Below are positions 59,777 through 64,000 of a stretch of DNA of 64,000 nt, one piece after another; position 1 is the first letter of the stretch; each line of letters starts with the position of its first letter. The notes under the pieces are model-generated. The model was not told the origin of the DNA. It did not search any database and worked only from the letters and a program-made list of their open reading frames with translations. The DNA is from Ilex aquifolium. Lineage: Eukaryota > Streptophyta > Magnoliopsida > Aquifoliales > Aquifoliaceae. A program made the translations under genes and the position numbers. The stretch spans positions 8,795,001 through 8,859,000 of the forward strand of contig OX637397.1 in the NCBI GenBank assembly GCA_951799425.1, given 5' to 3'.

Positions 59777-62700
59777 TGTTGGATTTTCAACCCTTAACCC
59801 CAGACTGATGGTCCCAGACGTAATACAAGCAGCAGAAAAATCTCGTTAGACTGTTGATCACGTGCACTCGGAGAGGAAACAAATATAGCGACTTGATGAT
59901 TTGATCGGTATGAGAATTTTTTTTAGATGAAGTCTTTCATGATCAAAGATGTATTTATAGACTTCCAATGGTTTACCAATATGCAACCATTCAAACAGGA
60001 GACACAACCTTTGATGAAGTCTTTCATGACAAAAGTTGTGTCCATTGCCGACCCAAATCACCACCAACGGTTGTAGCCGTTGCCAATCGTAACCGCCGTC
60101 AACCGCTTCCTCTCCTACCCGTACACGGGAAAACACCACCGGTTAATGTCCATGAGTTCACCGACTTATAGCTCCCACTTAAACGTATATGCACATGACT
60201 CATGAGTTTTCCAAGTTGGTGTTTACCCTTGGTACCAAAAATTTGTTTTCACCAACTTTTTATCCGTAACCATTTACAGATTGACATCAAAACATGGCAA
60301 TAGACTTCGTGCGCACGTTTTTGCCTTCGAGTCTGACTGCACCCTTCCACATATGTTATCCTTGCTGATAACATACTCCAGGTGACTTCAATTCACTCTA
60401 TAACTAAGTGATTGGCATCAATGCTCCAAACTAGGGATCATAAGGTCCACACCCTCAGTATCATTGACGACTTCAGCCAAACACAAATTTAATCAATGTG
60501 TCGATCTGCACCCAAAATTTTGATCAAGTACTTCCTCTAAAGCCCATGCAAAGGCTTTCTTCAATACACCTTATTAACGAATTAATACACCATGCACCTT
60601 AGGTGACTATGAAGAGATCTCATGGTGCCTCAAAGTGGACTTTACACTCATGAGCATGCGATAGCCCTGGAATGTTTGCTGTTGTCCTCTACCTTTTATC
60701 TAACCAATTCATATCCCCAATCAGGTAGAGTCGCATCTTTCTATAAATTTTAGGTGTCCCCAAAATTTCTCTAAAAATGCCCTTCACTGCGTAATACTGC
60801 AATACCTAGGTGCTTCTTAAACCCATCGCAGTTACATGCTCTCTGAATTTTTTCAGAGTCAACCCCTTGGTCATAGGGTCAACCACCATCTCTCCCGAGG
60901 GTATATAGTCGACTTTTATTTCACCCCTCTCCACTATATCTTGAATATAGTGATAATTTACATCAATGTGTTTTCCTTTAGCGCTATTAGCTCCACTTTT
61001 TATTAAATAGATAGCGGACTTATTGTCACAAAACACATTGACTGGCCTACTAGGTATACCTAACTTTAAACTATCAACAAAGTGTTTAATCCAAACAGCA
61101 TTACTTACCGTTGTACTGCACGTTATGTATTCGGCCTCCATTGTGTACTTTGCAACACAACCCTGCTTCTTACTTAGCCAAGAAACAGCCGTTCCACCAA
61201 ATAAAAATATATGGCCACTTGTAGATTTTTTGTCATCTACATCACCTGCAAAGTCTGCATCCGTATAGCCAATAATTTCTAGATTATTTAATCCAAAACA
61301 CAATTTCATACCTGTCGTGCCTCTCAAGTATCTAAAAATTCTCTTCACTCCCTGCCATTGTGCCCTTCCTGGATTGGATTGATATCTACTTACTAATCCT
61401 ACCACATGACAAATGTCGGGCCTTGTACTTGTCATAGCATACATGAGACTACCCACAGCTTGTGCATAGGGGACCTTACTCATTTCAAATATTTCCTCAT
61501 TTGAACTAGGGCACATACCTTTACTTAGACTTTGACCCTTGCAGACAGGAGTGCTCAACGGCTTACTATTATTCATACCAAATCTCTTGAGCACCTTTTC
61601 CAGATACTTTTCTTGATCTAAATATAAGAGTCTAGAATTTCTATTTCTAGAGATTCTAATTCCCAAGAAATAATTAGCCTTACCCATGTCATTCATTTCC
61701 AATTTAGATCCCAGTTACGCTTTGGTTTCTTTGATCATATTTGGACAATTTCCAGCCAATAAAATATCATCTACATAGAGTGACAAAATTGTTAGTTTAT
61801 CATGGTGTGTCCAAATATATACACAATAGTCTAAAGCACTAACTTCAAATCCTATTTCAAGGATTGCCTGGTGGAATTTTAAATACCATTAATGTCTAGA
61901 GAATTGTTTGAGTTCATACAGAAACCTTTTCAATTTATAGACTTTGTGTTCATGTCCTTTAACCTGAAAACCAGCAGGTTGAACCATATAGATGTCTTCT
62001 TTTAATTATCCATTAAGGAAGGCCGTTTTCACATCTAACTGATGTAATTCAAGATCCATCTTAGCTACAATTGACATGAGTATCCTGATTGAAGTAAACT
62101 TGGCAACATGAGAATATGTATCCACAAAGTCTATTCCAGGTTGTTGAGTAAATTTTTTAGCAACCAACCTTGCTTTATACTTATCTAGAGACCCATATAC
62201 TTTCAGTTTCTTTTTAAGGACCCATTTGTAACCAATGGCTTTCCTCTCTTTGGGAAGATCTACTAAATCACATACATCATTTTTCTTAATTGAATCAAGC
62301 TCTTCTTTCATAGCTTGAAGCCATTGATCTGCATCACTACTATTGACTGCCTCCATAAAGTCCTTAGGATCATCTTCTAATATTATGTTTTCATCTCAAC
62401 TAAAAACGAAATGATCCTTTAATTTTTGAGATGGTACCCTCTTCCTTTTACTCCCACTTTTATCGGCCTATGAACCGTGTTCACCTTGGTCATCTATCAT
62501 TTCCTGATCATTAATTTTATCAATAGGACTCGTAACATCATCATCTAACAATTTGACCTGATCAATGGGAGTTATTTGATTGGTAGACTCATTGAAAACA
62601 ACATCCCTACTTTCAATTAATCCCTTATCTGAATGGAAGAATCTATATCCACTTTCATTTTCAACATATCCTATGAATTTGCATTCCCACGTCTTTGTTC

Positions 62701-64000
62701 CTAGCTTATTCCTGAGAGGCTTCGGAATAAGTACATGAACTTACACCCCCAAACTTTAAAATTAGATATGTCAGGTTTTGTTCCAGTCCAATATTCATAA
62801 GGAGTTTGAGGTTTAGCCTTTGTCTGGACTCTATTTAAAATATAAGTTACAGTAGACAAGGCTTCTCTCCAAAAATGGACGGGGAGATCAACATAAGCCA
62901 TCATTGACCTTGTCATATCCAATAGAGTTCTATTACGTCTTTCTGCAATGCCAATTTGTTCAGGTGTGTATGGCATGGTAGATAAATGACGTATGTCATT
63001 CTCTTTACATAATTCGTCAAAAGCTTCATATTCACCACCACTATCATTATTCAAGGCTTTAATTGGTCTACCCAACTGTGTTTCTACTTCCTTTTTATAT
63101 TCTTTGAATCTATCAAGTGCATCAAACTTATGTTTGACTAAGTAGATATGACCAAACCTTGAATAATCATCAGTAAATGTTACAAAATATTTCATTCCTC
63201 TATGAGTTTTTGTTCTTAAAGGTCCACATATGTCCGAATGGACAACCTCCAATAAATCCAAAGACTTCCAATGTTTGTTAAAAGATTTTTTAGTCATTTT
63301 GCCTTTCACGCATGACTCACAAATATCAAAGTCTATTGTATTCATTTGAGGTATAAGGCTCAATCTACTCATTCTGAGCATCTTGTCCTTATTGATATGA
63401 CCTAATCTTAAATGTCATAGATAGGAATTATTTTCACTAGTTGAAACATTCATGTACTCAGAATAAGAAATTTTATTACTGTGGATAAGGTACATAACTT
63501 CAACCCTTGAACCCTTTACAATGACATCATCATCCTTTCAGATGTAAACAAATCCTGACTTGAACCTTACATCATAACCCCTTTTATCCAATACAGACAC
63601 CGATATAAGGCTCCTTCTAACATTGGGTGCATACAACACATTCTTAAGAATCAAGACTGACAACTCACACTCCACTTTGCAAGTTCCTTCTCCTAGGACA
63701 TCACAATATGCATTATTTCCCATGTAAATACGATGCTCACCTGGTGCCTTTTCATTGATTTCTGAGAAGATCCCTCTGTCCCTTGCAATGTGTCTAGTTG
63801 CACCAGAGTCGATCTACCATTGTTCTTTTGAATCTTCAAGTAGCATCGCTTCAGAAATAGTCATAACTGCCTCCTTTTGTTTGCCCTTTTGCTTGTTCGG
63901 ACACTTTGTTTTGAAATGCCTTTTTTGTCCACAAGCGAAACACGCCCCTTTTCTTTTGTTGTTGAACTTTCTGAATTTGAACCGTTGCTTTCCATTTTTC
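59777..64000 (-). mobile_element. Broken copia element, continues past the window
   Basis: Fossil on the minus strand. A probable 3' LTR at 59777 to about 60160, a purine-rich AAGTGGGAG tract (60172-60180), RNase H and late RT at 60806-61702, earlier RT at about 62006-62356, integrase at about 62701-63381, a protease region around 63538-63830 and a zinc knuckle (CFACGQKRHFKTKC) near 63900-63950. gag and the 5' LTR lie outside. Many interruptions (by eye five or more), so clearly dead and older than the element at 52 kb. The sub-lineage is uncertain (Tork/Ivana-like wording). Confidence 0.85.

Noticed and set aside
1-64000. CRISPR arrays, rRNA or tRNA genes, prophage or bacterial operons
   Set aside because: No regularly spaced repeats of CRISPR type, no rRNA-like conserved blocks, and the tRNA-like words are retroelement primer sites.

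Overview
The window looks like nuclear DNA from a flowering plant, probably a eudicot. It is AT-rich, most of it is nested transposable-element debris, and the only recognisable host families are DUF247 proteins and a P-class pentatricopeptide-repeat (PPR) protein. There is no sign of rRNA, tRNA, CRISPR, operons or prokaryotic genes. Everything here was read by eye; no alignment or database search was run.

Layout. 1-8.1 kb: a broken Ty3/gypsy chromovirus (Tekay/Del-like) on the minus strand, its right LTR split by a solo LTR with a clean 5-bp target duplication. 8.5-10.5 kb: a SINE-like copy inside a MITE, then a ~1.1 kb foldback element. 12.5-24.9 kb: a DUF247 cluster with a minus-strand remnant at 12.5 kb, an intact minus-strand gene (14832-16112) and an intact plus-strand gene (21782-23104). 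Between the two intact genes is a ~2.1 kb tandem duplication whose copies differ by later insertions; a hAT element and several MITEs lie around them. 26.0-31.4 kb: a full-length non-autonomous LTR element that keeps a gag-like part but no visible pol. 33-38.7 kb: the 3' end of an Athila/Tat-type element, a gypsy LTR end with primer-binding site, and a copia-like LTR. 39.1-43.9 kb: a Helitron, a CACTA end and a copia fragment.

43.9-47.1 kb: a LINE fragment, then a PIF/Harbinger-like DNA transposon (44344-47081, TAA target duplication) that has swallowed part of a PPR gene. 47.1-51.2 kb: relics and a degenerate tandem repeat. 51.2-57.6 kb: a third long DUF247 gene, broken, with a young Tork-type copia element (52324-57405) inside its conserved GPYYHG region. 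58.4-64 kb: a copia LTR plus primer-binding site, a Helitron end, and a second broken copia element running off the window.

How it fits together. The host theme is birth and death of DUF247 genes. Two look intact and two are broken. Short blocks matching the flanks of the 21.8 kb gene recur at 37.4 and 40.3 kb, suggesting further units now erased. In grasses DUF247 genes are the male determinants at the S and Z self-incompatibility loci, but nothing here shows that role. The most distinctive object is the PPR-carrying transposon.
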